This document shows, one piece after another, positions 22,320 through 32,521 of a stretch of DNA of 64,000 nt. Each line of letters begins with the position of its first letter. The stretch's first letter is position 1. The stretch covers positions 281,178,709 through 281,242,708 of the forward strand of contig CM069432.1 of NCBI GenBank assembly GCA_035610365.1, written 5' to 3'. This DNA is from Aquatica leii (taxonomy: Eukaryota; Arthropoda; Insecta; Coleoptera; Lampyridae). Made by a program: the position numbers and the translations under genes. Below the pieces are notes generated by a model. The model saw nothing but the letters and a program-made list of their open reading frames with translations, was not told the DNA's origin and ran no database searches.

Positions 22320-22546
22320 TGATGCGAAAGATGTAGATAAGAAAGTCTCTCACAAACTAATTTATTTTGTATACGAAATGAACATGAAATACGCTTAAAA
22401 GATAAAATGTTAACTAAAACAAACTAACATTGGTAATGTTAATTGAATACCGAATTTTTGGTGCTTCACTAAAGTTCTACTGACTGCATATCTTTTTACC
22501 CGCCTTTTTCGGTTGTGTCTCCACACACGCCGGAGTTACCACTACA
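22320..22546 (-). repeat. 5' LTR of Gyp-2 (about 227 bp)
   Basis: On the - strand it starts TGTAGTGGTAACTCCGG and ends CGCATCA, followed by the primer-binding site. No second copy was found, so the limits rest on the TG...CA ends and the primer site. Confidence 0.65.
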
Positions 22547-24672
22547 AATCTATACCTAGTGGCTCAAATGAATGGTTTGAAAAATTGTTAAAGAAGTTGC
22601 TTGAAGATAAACAAATAAAATCTGAAACTCAAAATCTAAGGAAAATTGCAAAGGATTTTATGATTGTGAATTTCAATGGCAGGAACTCAAACGCTTACCA
22701 GTGGATTAGAGATTTTAATAAAGAATGTGAACGTTTCCAAATCAGTGAAGATAAAAAGAAAATTGAAATGCTAAAACATTTTTAGGAATACTCTAGCATA
22801 GATAGGTACAGCTGCACGTTAATAAAACTTACAGTGGAATCAGAGTGTTCTTGTGAGACGTTTGCAAACAAAAGATGTTGACCCATTAGACATGCTCTAG
22901 CTTTTAAATATCAAGCAGGTTCGTTACTTGAGTATGCTTTAAAAAAAGAAAAATTGTTATTGGAAGTAAGAAAATTGGGACACTCATAAACCTTATAGCA
23001 TTTGGCTTACCTACGTAATTATGTGGTTGATAAAATTAACAAAGAAAATTTACAAGAAACGGAAGATTAGAACATTTTGTTGAAAAAAATAAATATGATA
23101 AAAAAGATAATATATATTCTGACAATAGATCAATAAAAATTAAGAAAAAAAACCATGCCAAATCTGTGTCTGCGAAAAAAGAGGAATACGTTACCATCCA
23201 GAGCAAAATTTGTTACAAGCTTTTGGTGGTTTACGAACCTGCACGGCCAACTCACAGTCGTCGGTGAGAGGGTAGGGTTCCTAGAGAAGATTTAAAAGAT
23301 AATTAAGGGCGCCAGAGCCTATCCAAAGTCAGTTCTGTCTGCTCACAACAGAATGGTAAGAAACTTGTAACTAGATGTTAGGTTCGTAACCGCTGAAAGA
23401 AACGAATAAAAGAGAAAAACTAAATCGTTAATAACAATTGTATTTTAATTACTCGATCAAATATACCTATATATTATATATCTAAATATAGTCGAAGTTA
23501 AATAGCCACATCTAAGTAAATACTAGTAAGAATATACAACATCGAATCACAGTAGGTTCGGCAACTTACACTACATAGATAAATTTGGTTTACATGAATA
23601 GCGAAGAGTAAATTTATAGTAAATCTCAGTTGCATATAGCAGGCGAGATACATGAAATAATGATAATAAGTACGGCCTTAATATTACAATCTCATAATAA
23701 ATATTGGGAGTACACAGCATACGTCATACATAATAAGCAATAAGCAAGAAAAAGTACTACGGAATTAATATTCACACAGTTTCGTGAGCGACCTTGTTGA
23801 CAACAAAATAAGATACATATAAAATCACTTACCAAACACAGGAGTTTCACAGGTGCGTAGAGAAAGTACTTTCCCCCAACACGTAGTCCTGTAAATAATT
23901 TGAATTGCAAATCGTGTCAAACCAATGCCTCACGAAATCAAGATCTATAACATCATTACTTAAATTTTTAAAATACACACATAGCACAACCCGAAAGTCG
24001 GATGCTGTTTTACCCTTTTTCTATGATTTAATTAATTCCAACAGTAGGCCTTAGAAATATTTAGAATCGTCCCAACACAATATTCGTCGAGGGTTATCTC
24101 TCGTCTTTCGGTATCGACTAGAATTCATGGGCCGGATGGTGGTAAGAATAGCCGGTGACGATACGAATACCCCACGATCGTAACGAAATCACAAACTTTC
24201 CCTGGTGGGCTTTAAATTATAACCAGAATGCCCTTATTTATGAGGTGGCACATGGCGACTAACCAAAAAGACATAAAAATTACCTTTAATTAACGAAAGA
24301 AACAAAATCACTTACGTTGCGGGAGTAAATTAGTTATTTAAGGAAACTAACCCTAACACGTGGATGAATTTAGAGAACGAACTTTCACTCACGCAACCCT
24401 AGATATTACCAGGTACGATGTTACAATCAAAATGCCGGAAACCTCACCGAACGTCGTCTGCTCAAATCAAAGTGACCAACGAACCCGATAGATGGCGTCA
24501 AGAAATATAAAAGCAATTTTTAATTAAATTGATATACAGGGTAATACATTATTTAAATTTATGTACGTAACAAATTGCTGGTTTAAGGAGCAAAATAAAA
24601 AAACAGTTTTAAAAACTGTAAATAACTCAGAATTGGAAATTGAACTGAACGAGGAGACTCTCAAACACTAGA
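22547..24672 (+). pseudogene. Gyp-4 Gag remnant, split by a solo LTR
   Basis: The first intact stretch (to 22785) reads SNEWFEKLLKKLLED and FNGRNSNAYQWIRDFNKECERF, a Gag pattern I know from insect Ty3/gypsy elements. After a stop the similarity continues in changing frames (LAFKYQAGSLLEYALKKE, VVDKINKENLQETED) to 23206, then a nucleocapsid-like C-x2-C...HPE segment. It is broken by the solo LTR 23211-24572 and resumes at 24577 in the same frame with CWFKEQNKK and NNSELEIELNEE, stopping at TAG 24669-24671. The protease half lies at 30035, beyond the LINE. Multiple lesions; not functional. Confidence 0.75.
23211..24572. repeat. Solo LTR inside Gyp-4 gag
   Basis: 1362 bp, begins TGTTAC and ends GTAACA, flanked by the duplication AATT at 23207-23210 and 24573-24576. 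Removing it with one AATT rejoins the gag frame. No internal element sequence remains, so the element was lost by LTR-LTR recombination. A diverged copy lies at 36492-37604. Which strand is the element strand is not clear. Confidence 0.85.
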
Positions 24673-24758
24673 AGTGCCACCATTTTTTTTTATGGCTTCG
24701 ACTGCTTAGGTCTTTTCGCCATACAAAATAGATTCAAACTACGTGTAGTCATTTATCA

Positions 24759-27700
24759 TCATATTTTTTCATACAACCCAATTGCTTTTATATACTGTAA
24801 CATATTTTTCATGCTTGGTATACTACTGAAATTCCGCACAATATCTGCCTGTATGTCATACAGCTGCCGCTGATTAACAAAGTCTGCACAATCACTTATC
24901 ACATGCTTCACAGTAAGGTTGGTGTTACAAGTATGGCATTGGGGTCTAGGTTGACCCTTTAAAACATATTCATGTGTTACTTTGGTGTGTCCTATTCTTA
25001 AACGATGTATTTTTATTTGCTCTTCCCTGCGAAACCCATGCAAGTGCACTTTTTCTTTTACCTGTTGTTTAATATGCGTAAGGTAGGTATCTTCCATTTG
25101 CCACTTATCTTGCCAAATCTCAAAGTTTTTTTTAGATGTACTTGAATGTCCGACATTTTAACTGTGGGGTTGTGATTGCTCGTCTTGCTGCACTATCTGC
25201 CTTTTCATTTCCAGGGATTCCTGAATGCCCAGGTACCCAAACAAACACAGGCTTGATACCATATCTATTGAGATCGCACAGACACATCTGACATATATCG
25301 ACCAAAGGGTCCCTCGTATATATGTTCGTTAAAGCATTTACAGCATTTAACGAATCGCTGATTATAATATAAGTTTTTTTTGTGCGTACCACGGGAATGC
25401 ATAGCAGTGCTTTCCATATTGCACACTGTTCGGCTACATATACTGAAGTTTCAGCTTTCAGGGCCTAACAATGGGTCACTTCATCTATTACAACAGCACA
25501 TCCCGTTCCCAATTCACTTTTGGAACCATCGGTGTAGATAAGTGTCGTGTTTGTGTAGCTTTCAATGATATTTTTGAACGAACGTAAGTATTCTTCTTTC
25601 TTTGTTGTACTTCTGTGTAAGTTTTTAAGTTCTAGTCTCACCTCAATTTCAGGTATCAACCATGGCGCGTGCTCATACTTACTTTCGTAAAATAGCATGG
25701 GTACTGTTTCCTCTATTTGCTCCAGAAATTCCTTGAAACGTATGCTGAGGGGTCGTGTTATAGTTACTCTTGTAGCAAAAACATTTTCTACTGGGAAAAG
25801 AAATCTACTATTCGGGTGAGTTGATTGCGATTTAACCTTTATTATGTAACTTATCATTAGATGTTTCCTCCGGATGTCTAATGGGGGTAGGCCTGACTCA
25901 CAATAGAGACTACAGACGGGGCTGGTAGGGAAAGCACCTAAACAATACCTTATTCCCATAATATGGATCCTATCTAGTTTTAGCAACCGCGATTTGCAAG
26001 CTGACGCATAAACAATAGCTCCATAATCCATTTGCGACATAATTAAGACGCGATATATGTTTAAAAGCGTTTGAGCTTCTGCACCCCATTTAGTATGGGA
26101 TAGCACTTTTATTACGTCCATGGTTTTCACACATTTCTGTTTTAGATGTTCAATATGCACATGCCATGTAAGTTTGCTGTCAAAAAAGAGTCCTAGAAAG
26201 GCTGTTGATGGCGTGCATACAATCGGTCTATCCTGAATATACAATAATGGATCATCGTGCGGTTTACGTAGTCTACAAAAATGAACGCATTTGGTTTTGT
26301 CTTCAGAAAATTGGTAGCCAATTCTACTGCCATGTTGCAGGATATTATTAATTGCAGATTGTAATTTAACGCTTATCTGTCGTACAGTAGCTCCAGTGCA
26401 ATATATAGCCAGATCGTCTACATATAGTGCCCGGAAAACATCCGAGTCAACTCCGTAAGCTATTTCATTTATTGCAATCAGAAACAGAGTACAGCTAAGC
26501 GTTGAGCCCTGTAGGACACCGTTTTCTAATATTTTAACATTTGACAGTGTGTTTCCTATTCGTACCTGAAAGTAACGATTGGACATAAAGGACTCGACAA
26601 ATTTAGGTAATTTACCCCTTAAACCGTATTTATATAATTTTTTTTAATATACCCTGCTATTAAGTGTTGTCTTGTTCTAAAAGCTTCCTGTATAGCATTT
26701 TCTAGTTTAACTAGATGGTCCACCGTTGATCGGCCTTTTCTAAATCCTGCTTGGTACGATACTATTTTATGGTTTTTTTCAAGGTAGTATTGCAGTCTTT
26801 TATTCACCATTTTTTCCATCAGTTTACCTATACAGCATGTAAGGCTTATTGGTCGATAGCTTGCTGCATATAAAGGATTCTTTCCCCCTTTATGTATGGG
26901 TACCACTGTAGCTACCTTCCATTGTTCGGGGTATGTTCCCTGACTCCATAGGTCATTGAAAACCTTTAATATAACAGTTTTTACTTGTGAGGTTAAATGA
27001 CCTAGCATTTCATTTGATATTTCATCCGGTCCTGGTGCAGTCTTCTTAAGCTCTTTTACGGCTACTTTTAGCTCACCCATGTTGAAAATTTTGTTATAGT
27101 CTAGTTCTTGTTCGGTACTGAAATTGAGAGGCCCTTCACTTTCATTTTTTTTGCACAAATTCCGGATCATAGTTATTATTACTGCTCATACTGGCAAAGT
27201 GGCGGGCAAGAACCTCGGCGATTTCTTTTTCTTCCTCTAGGATATTGCTATTTTCGTTTCTTAAATGAGTTATTTGTTTATATCCAGCATTTCCTGATAT
27301 TGCTTTTATTTTTCGCCACACCTGCCCTGTGTCTTGAGGAGATGATATTGTTGAAACATACTGGTTCCAGCTGTTTCTTTTACTTTCTAGAACAACACGT
27401 CTACTCACTGCTCTAGCTCTTTTGAACTGGATATGGTTTTCCATGGATGGTTTCCTTTGATATTTTCTGAAAGCAATTTTCTTACTCTTTATTGCCTTTT
27501 TAACTTCAGGATTCCACCAAGGCAAGGGTCGTTTAATACGTTTTCCATCTGATTTAGGTATACTAGTTTGGGCCGCATCTTTAATACATTTTGTTACATT
27601 ATCCACATTTACAGGGCTATGTGTAACAAGGTTATTAGTAAAAGAATTCCAATCAGCCTTTTCTACAATCCATCTTTTATATATTACTTTTTCTCTTTCA

Positions 27701-28356
27701 TGTATATCCGTTCTTATAATAATTGGAAAATGGTCGCTGTTATGCAAGTCATTTATTACTTCCCACTTAAGACGAGGAGTTAGATTGGTAGAGACTAATG
27801 TAAGGTCAATAGCTGAAAACTTATTTGACCTAGCAATGTGATATGTAGGCAAGCCGGTGTTTAGGATTACAATATCATCTCTGATCAGCCAATTTTCTAG
27901 TAATCTACCTTTCCTACACGTATTTTCTGATCCCCAAATCGGGTTATGGGCATTGAAATCTCCTGTAATAACGAAAGGTCGTGGAAGCTGATCAACAAGT
28001 TGGGAGATTTCATCTATTGTCCAATTATTATCAGGTAAGTAAATATTACAGACAGTGACTTGCAATGGTAAACGTATCTTAACGGCAACCGCTTGCAGAC
28101 GTGTATAAATTTGAATCTTTTCGTATACTACATTGTTTCGTAAGAGAATTAATACACCACCACTGCTTCTTTGATCGTTAATACCGTCTCGCCGTTCAAT
28201 ATCGTAACCTCGTAAGCGATACGGTTGATTATGCCTAAGATGAGTTTCTTGAAAGCAAAAACACATTGGGTTATACTCATGCAATATCATCTTTATGTCA
28301 CAGTATCTCCTTATTATACCCCTACAATTCCATTGTATAATTTTATTTGTATCCAT
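24759..28356 (-). pseudogene. LINE ORF2 (endonuclease, RT, RNase H)
   Basis: From ATG at 28356. AP endonuclease: IIQWNCRGI, FQETHLR, TGDFNAHNPIWGS and SDHFPIII. Reverse transcriptase: KKTAPGPDEI, YRPISLTCCIGKLMEKMV and FRKGRSTVDHLV, then after a break VLQGSTLSCTLF and the catalytic YVDD (26413-26424). RNase H: IYTDGSK, an E region behind a nonsense TAG (25465-25467), ISDSLNAV and WVPGHSGIPGNEKAD. C-terminus: RLRIGHTKVTHEYVL with a C-x2-C-x8-H-x4-C motif. Frames change near 27150, near a T run at 26638-26646 and near 25130. Catalytic residues are kept, so the damage is recent. Confidence 0.9.
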
Positions 28357-28484
28357 CGTAAAATGTTTGACTGGTTATTAAATAACATGTAGATAAAATA
28401 AAAAAAAAAACAGATAACTGTGTATATATGGACAAAACAAATCAGATTAAAGACAAAGAAATGAATAAAATAGAAGACATACAA

Positions 28485-29890
28485 TTATCCACCTTTATGC
28501 GTGGATTCTCTAGATGTAGTCCGGGATCTCAAAGAATCTTGGGATTCATCCCTGGGTTTCTTAGTTTTACCTTTTGGCCAACCTCTTGGCTTCTTCACCA
28601 TGTTGGTATCCTTTTGCTGGCTAAAAGAAGGCTGACTACCCTCGATGCAACCTTTTTCCTCAGGTGGTGTTCTCTGATCGTCTTTTCGTTTTTTATTTTC
28701 TCGATTAATATCAAGTGTAAGCTTCGTACTCGTCACCTCTTCTGTGCTATCCTTTCTCAAAGCAAACGCAGCCTTCAGCGCATCTACCAACCTAGGCAAC
28801 AGTTCCCTTTCCAACTCTTTTACATCTATACTTTTAATTTCGGGGCCGATTGCTTGAACAGCTTGAATGGGTATTCGTGCTGGAGCAGTAGCGACTTGCG
28901 CAAAGAAAGTACTTGGTGTTACCATTGTGTCTACTTTCTTCTTTGCATCGAAGTAAAACAGCCTGTGCACTATCTTAACTTCTTGTATTTTCATTTCTTG
29001 TCTAAAGACCGCACACGTTTTTGCCGTGGCCTTATGCTGCCCTTGACAGTTTGGACATACAATAGGTTCTTCACACCACGAACCCTAATGGGTGGGTTTT
29101 CCACATACACACCGCTTATCGTGCTTGCAATTTATTGACGAGTGTCCAAATCTTTGACAGTTAAAGCACCTCAAAGTATTTGGAATGTATGGGCGCACCT
29201 GTAATGGATAGAACGCGGCTTGTATCACCCTAGGAAGCTTCGTGACATTAAAAGTAAGTATATGGTTTGCAGTATCTATAAGCTCTCCATCACGTCTTGT
29301 CTTTATCCTTCTTACGTCCACTACGCCTTGACTTTTTAGGTTTTCTTGGATCTCATTAATGGAGCAGTTTAGTAGATCTCGACAGTATACAACTCCCTTT
29401 GACATATTAAGGGTGCCATGTGGTACAACCTCAATCTCACATCCCCCAAAACGTTCACATTTAATGAGTTGCTTAGATTGCTTACTGGACACGGTTTTAA
29501 TTAGCAATTCTCCCTTCACTTTCTTAACCTCTTTCACATTTCCTATTGGCCCGTACAAAGTTTTACTTATAAGAAAGGGACTTGTATTAGCAAAATCGCC
29601 TTCCTTCTTCTTGAGGACCAGGAACCGGGACACAGAGTCTCCTTTCCGCTGGTACCTAAAATCTCTTTTAGTGGAGAGAAAACCTTCTCACTGGCATTTT
29701 TCCTGGTGGCACCGGTACGAGGAAAGGAGCCACCTACCATATCCTTGTTGGACCGAACATCTGGACGGCTCCGACGGGGGTCCGGTCCAGACTCCCCACC
29801 GCCCTGATGATTATTTGAAAAACTTTCCATATTTTGCATTTTTACGCTACTGCCAGCTATGCAGGGTGTAGAAAAAGAAACGGACAGCAT
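28485..29890 (-). pseudogene. LINE ORF1 (Gag-like RNA-binding protein)
   Basis: Three pieces: 29567-29890 (N-terminal, GGGESGPDPRRSRPD, polar), 29085-29633 (middle, with LRCFNCQRFGHSSINC then CVCG) and 28485-28994 (C-terminal, lysine-rich near its end, PRGWPKGKTKKPRD). A one-base shift lies near 29600. A TAG at 29085-29087 interrupts the zinc-knuckle block; beyond it the frame continues with CPNCQGQHKATAKTC. ORF1 proteins of this type bind LINE RNA and chaperone reverse transcription. Confidence 0.85.
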
Positions 29891-30034
29891 CAGCGGAGCC
29901 CTGCCGAACCACTACTAACTTCATGGTTGCGCTGAGTGCCCAGTACGAAAACATACAACAAAGGAAAAGGTATTGCTAGGTCCGTGGGGGCGCAACTCCT
30001 CAAAATCTGACGGACAGTCAGACCCCCTGCGGGG

Positions 30035-30504
30035 GTGCCACCATTAATAAAAGTAAAGTTACTATTAAATCATATTTTAAATGTTTCGGGAATTTATGAT
30101 TCAAGTTCAAATGTGTCATTAATAAATACAAAGTTATTGAAGATACAGCCAAAAGAAAATAGAAATAATATAAAAAAACTAAACTTGAAAACTATTAATG
30201 GTAAGAAAAAACAAAAGATATGGTATCATTAAAAATAAAAATTTACAATATTGTAAGAAATATGTATGTTTTTGTAGTAGATAATGAAAATTTTAACTAT
30301 GATTTTCTAATCGGGTTGGATTGCATCAAAAACTTCAAATTAATGCAAAATGAAGAATTGAAGATCATACAATGTAACAATCCGAAAGAAAAGATGGTAA
30401 CCTCAATTGCAGAGGATGTGAGAAACGAAAAATACTTAAAAAATGATAAATCAAAGATAATAAATGTCGAAATTCCTGATGTATTAGGTGAATTAATTAA
30501 TTAA
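30035..30504 (+). pseudogene. Gyp-4 retropepsin remnant
   Basis: Starts in the LINE target duplication with PPLIKVKLLLNHILNVSGIYDSSSNVSLI; the catalytic D-S/T-G triplet appears here as DSS, so it would be inactive. After a one-base shift near 30220 it continues IYNIVRNMYVFVVDNENFNYDFLIGLDCIKNFKL, the second protease half. The reading frame upstream of the LINE, in the -1 register relative to gag, joins this one. No RT follows; the element is cut off at about 30510. Confidence 0.75.
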
Positions 30505-31829
30505 ATTAATTAAAAAAAATAAAGTAAACAAAACTACAAAATATGTTATCTTTTTTAAATTTTTTAACAAAATTATATAGTAGTAATGCAAAACCAACAA
30601 AAAAAAGAATTTTGAACATCAAATTCATCTTAAAGACAGTTTAGTGTAATCATTAAAGTTAATCTTTATCTTGTTATTTCTAGACACTAATTCCCACCTA
30701 AGTTGATATTAAAATTTTTTTTTCATTTTAACATAAATTTGATACAGTGCGTTCTAATCAGTTAAAGCTGCTTAAAAGATTTCATTTGTAAATCGATTTA
30801 ATTTATTTCTATTAGACGTCTACAATCAACAACAAATTAGTTAATCCAGCTTTTGTATAATGCTTTTAGTTTCCATTATTTATCGATTCTGTTACAATTC
30901 TAAAATTGAAATTAACAGGTTTAAAAACGTAAACGGGTTGAAAAAAAATTACGGTCTAAGATTATTATGAATGGTTTCTCTGCATAAAAGTAAAAACCTC
31001 TTTTCCGGTCTAGCTTAATCTGACAGCTTCAAGTACCAGTAAACATCAACTTGAATTGGAATACAGAAACTAGAATAGGAGGATTTAAAGGATTATATTT
31101 AGGATAAAGACTAATCTTTTATAAAAACGTACGATTCAAACAATATTTGGTATAATATACATAGAAATGGAAGCATTTTCATTATATTATCAGAATTTTA
31201 TACACCTACAAATATTTTTCTTTTCTTTCATTTTTTTTTTGAGAAAGTGCGTCATTATTGTTCGTAAGAATTCAAGGTTTAGATCGTCAGGTAGAAATAG
31301 ATCCCGTGTCTGTTATAACAAAATAAGCGCCAAGAGCCTCCAGGAAAGCATCTATTTTGACAAATTTTGAAAAATTACTATTACATCATGATTATAGCTT
31401 TGGGGTATCATTAGTAAGTAAAAATAAAAGATAAATCTGTTTCTAAACTTGAAAAATAGTTAATTAATGTGCTTCAAAATTTCGTAGTTACTTTAACCAA
31501 TTTAATTTACATTAAACGTATATAAATTTATAATTGCAATAATTTTTGATTAAATATTTGTCTTTTTTTTTACATAGACAAAATGTAAAAAAATTAATAA
31601 ATGTATTTATGATTTTTAAACTGTTTTTTTTGTTTCGTAATTGTTTTTTAATTGAATTAAATTGAGAATTTTTAATAAAATATTAAAACATGAAAATCAG
31701 TGAAAAAAAAATCATAAATACAAAATAATTAATTGTAATTCCGATTATCAATTGGTGTTCAACTCTCAAAAGAATTTTTAAAATATAGTAAAATTAATAC
31801 ATTGAAGACTTATGAGACACAATAGAGCT
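30505..31829. other. AT-rich stretch, nothing recognised
   Basis: A and T runs and short ORFs only (for example 67 codons at 31167-31370, without motif). No element ends or repeats were seen. Confidence 0.6.
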
Positions 31830-32286
31830 TGTAACGGTATCTTGCTCAAGTGCTAATTAAATTAATTTTTGTTGGGCTATATGTGAAAGTGGTGTAAATC
31901 GCATTTTCTTTTAAAGTGAAAAATTTGTGCTGGTACCAACCAAGTGAAAAACACGTGAAAAAAAAACAAACGTGCATGGGGTGCATTGTGCAATTTTGCT
32001 ATTAGTATTAGACCCCTCTATTTAAGAGTAAACGAAGTCTTCATTAAAACCTCCACAACCACCAATTTTGAAGTTACCGTTAGAAATATTCGAAAACTAC
32101 ACCAAGAAACTGCGTTGTATGGGCTAAAAGAAGCCAAGGCGATTGAGCCAGCCATTATTAGTTGAAGATTAGATTTCTATTGTATATTGCTTATTTGTAT
32201 GCTGATGACAAATAAAGCGAGTGTCGATTTCACTTTAAATGCTTATCATCGACAGTTATGTTAAAGTATGGCGCCAAACGTGGGGC
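31830..32286 (+). repeat. Probable LTR end plus tRNA-Lys primer-binding site
   Basis: TGGCGCCAAACGTGGGGC at 32269-32286 matches the gypsy-type tRNA-Lys primer site for 18 nt, with one difference from the TGGCGCCCAACGTGGGGC form I know. The sequence before it has AATAAAGCG near 32211 as a polyadenylation signal and may start at TGTAACGG (31830). No second LTR was found; the left limit is approximate. Confidence 0.6.
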
Positions 32287-32449
32287 AACAATCCTTAATC
32301 ACTGAATAGAAACTATAGTCAACCCCATTATATTTTTGATCGTCGACAATTTACACATCTTAGGAATACTCGGAATCGACTGGATGACTTCGACTAGAAT
32401 CATGAAAATAATGAAGATATCACAGAAATAATGAAGATATCACAAAAAT

Positions 32450-32521
32450 TATAAATGTCGTATTTGTCCTACGAGATTACCATATTAAGAAACATTTGTT
32501 GACCACATGAGGTGTCATGGA
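32450..32521 (+). pseudogene. Single C2H2 zinc-finger remnant
   Basis: The frame from 32450 reads YKCRICPTRLPY, a TAA, then ETFVDHMRCHG. Spacing is C-x2-C-x12-H-x3-H, exact for a classical C2H2 finger, with one nonsense codon inside. The frame stays open after it for about 45 codons. It lies 165 bp after the primer-binding site, so it may be part of a gag-like gene of that lost LTR element. Just before it AATAATGAAGATATCACA is duplicated in tandem (32407-32443). Confidence 0.5.

Larger units (their letters stand above)
7557..22546 (-). mobile_element. Ty3/gypsy element Gyp-2, degenerate, split by Gyp-3
   Basis: Read on the - strand from the right: a 227-bp LTR (22320-22546), a primer-binding site, gag, protease, RT, RNase H, integrase core, then a break at 18231 where Gyp-3 (8052-18226) sits, and the integrase C-terminus at 8050-7608. 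Removing Gyp-3 and one GACG duplication restores one open frame across the break, in the linker after the integrase core. Several frameshifts and stops show it is old. No 3' LTR was found between 7557 and 7607 or left of Gyp-1, so that end is lost or unrecognisable. Confidence 0.9.
24685..30034 (-). mobile_element. I/Jockey-like LINE, near full length
   Basis: A - strand non-LTR retrotransposon of about 5.35 kb, flanked by the 11-bp target duplication GTGCCACCATT (24674-24684 and 30035-30045). A T run at the left end is its poly(A) tail. The 5' end starts CCCCGCAGGGGGTCTGACTG. It has ORF1 with zinc knuckles and ORF2 with AP endonuclease, reverse transcriptase, RNase H and a C-terminal Cys-His segment. 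An RNase H in ORF2 points to the I side of the Jockey superfamily rather than Jockey itself. It carries three or four frameshifts and two nonsense codons, but its ends are intact. It is inserted between the gag and protease regions of Gyp-4. Confidence 0.92.

Noticed and set aside
23692-23910. 72-codon - frame inside the solo LTR
   Set aside because: Hydrophobic chance frame; LTRs of this kind normally do not code.
28428-29138. 236-codon + strand frame
   Set aside because: It is the reverse shadow of the LINE ORF1, whose zinc knuckles are clear on the - strand.
32341-32400. HILGILGIDWM as a protease motif
   Set aside because: Only a few residues, with no partner D-S/T-G motif in frame; too weak to list.
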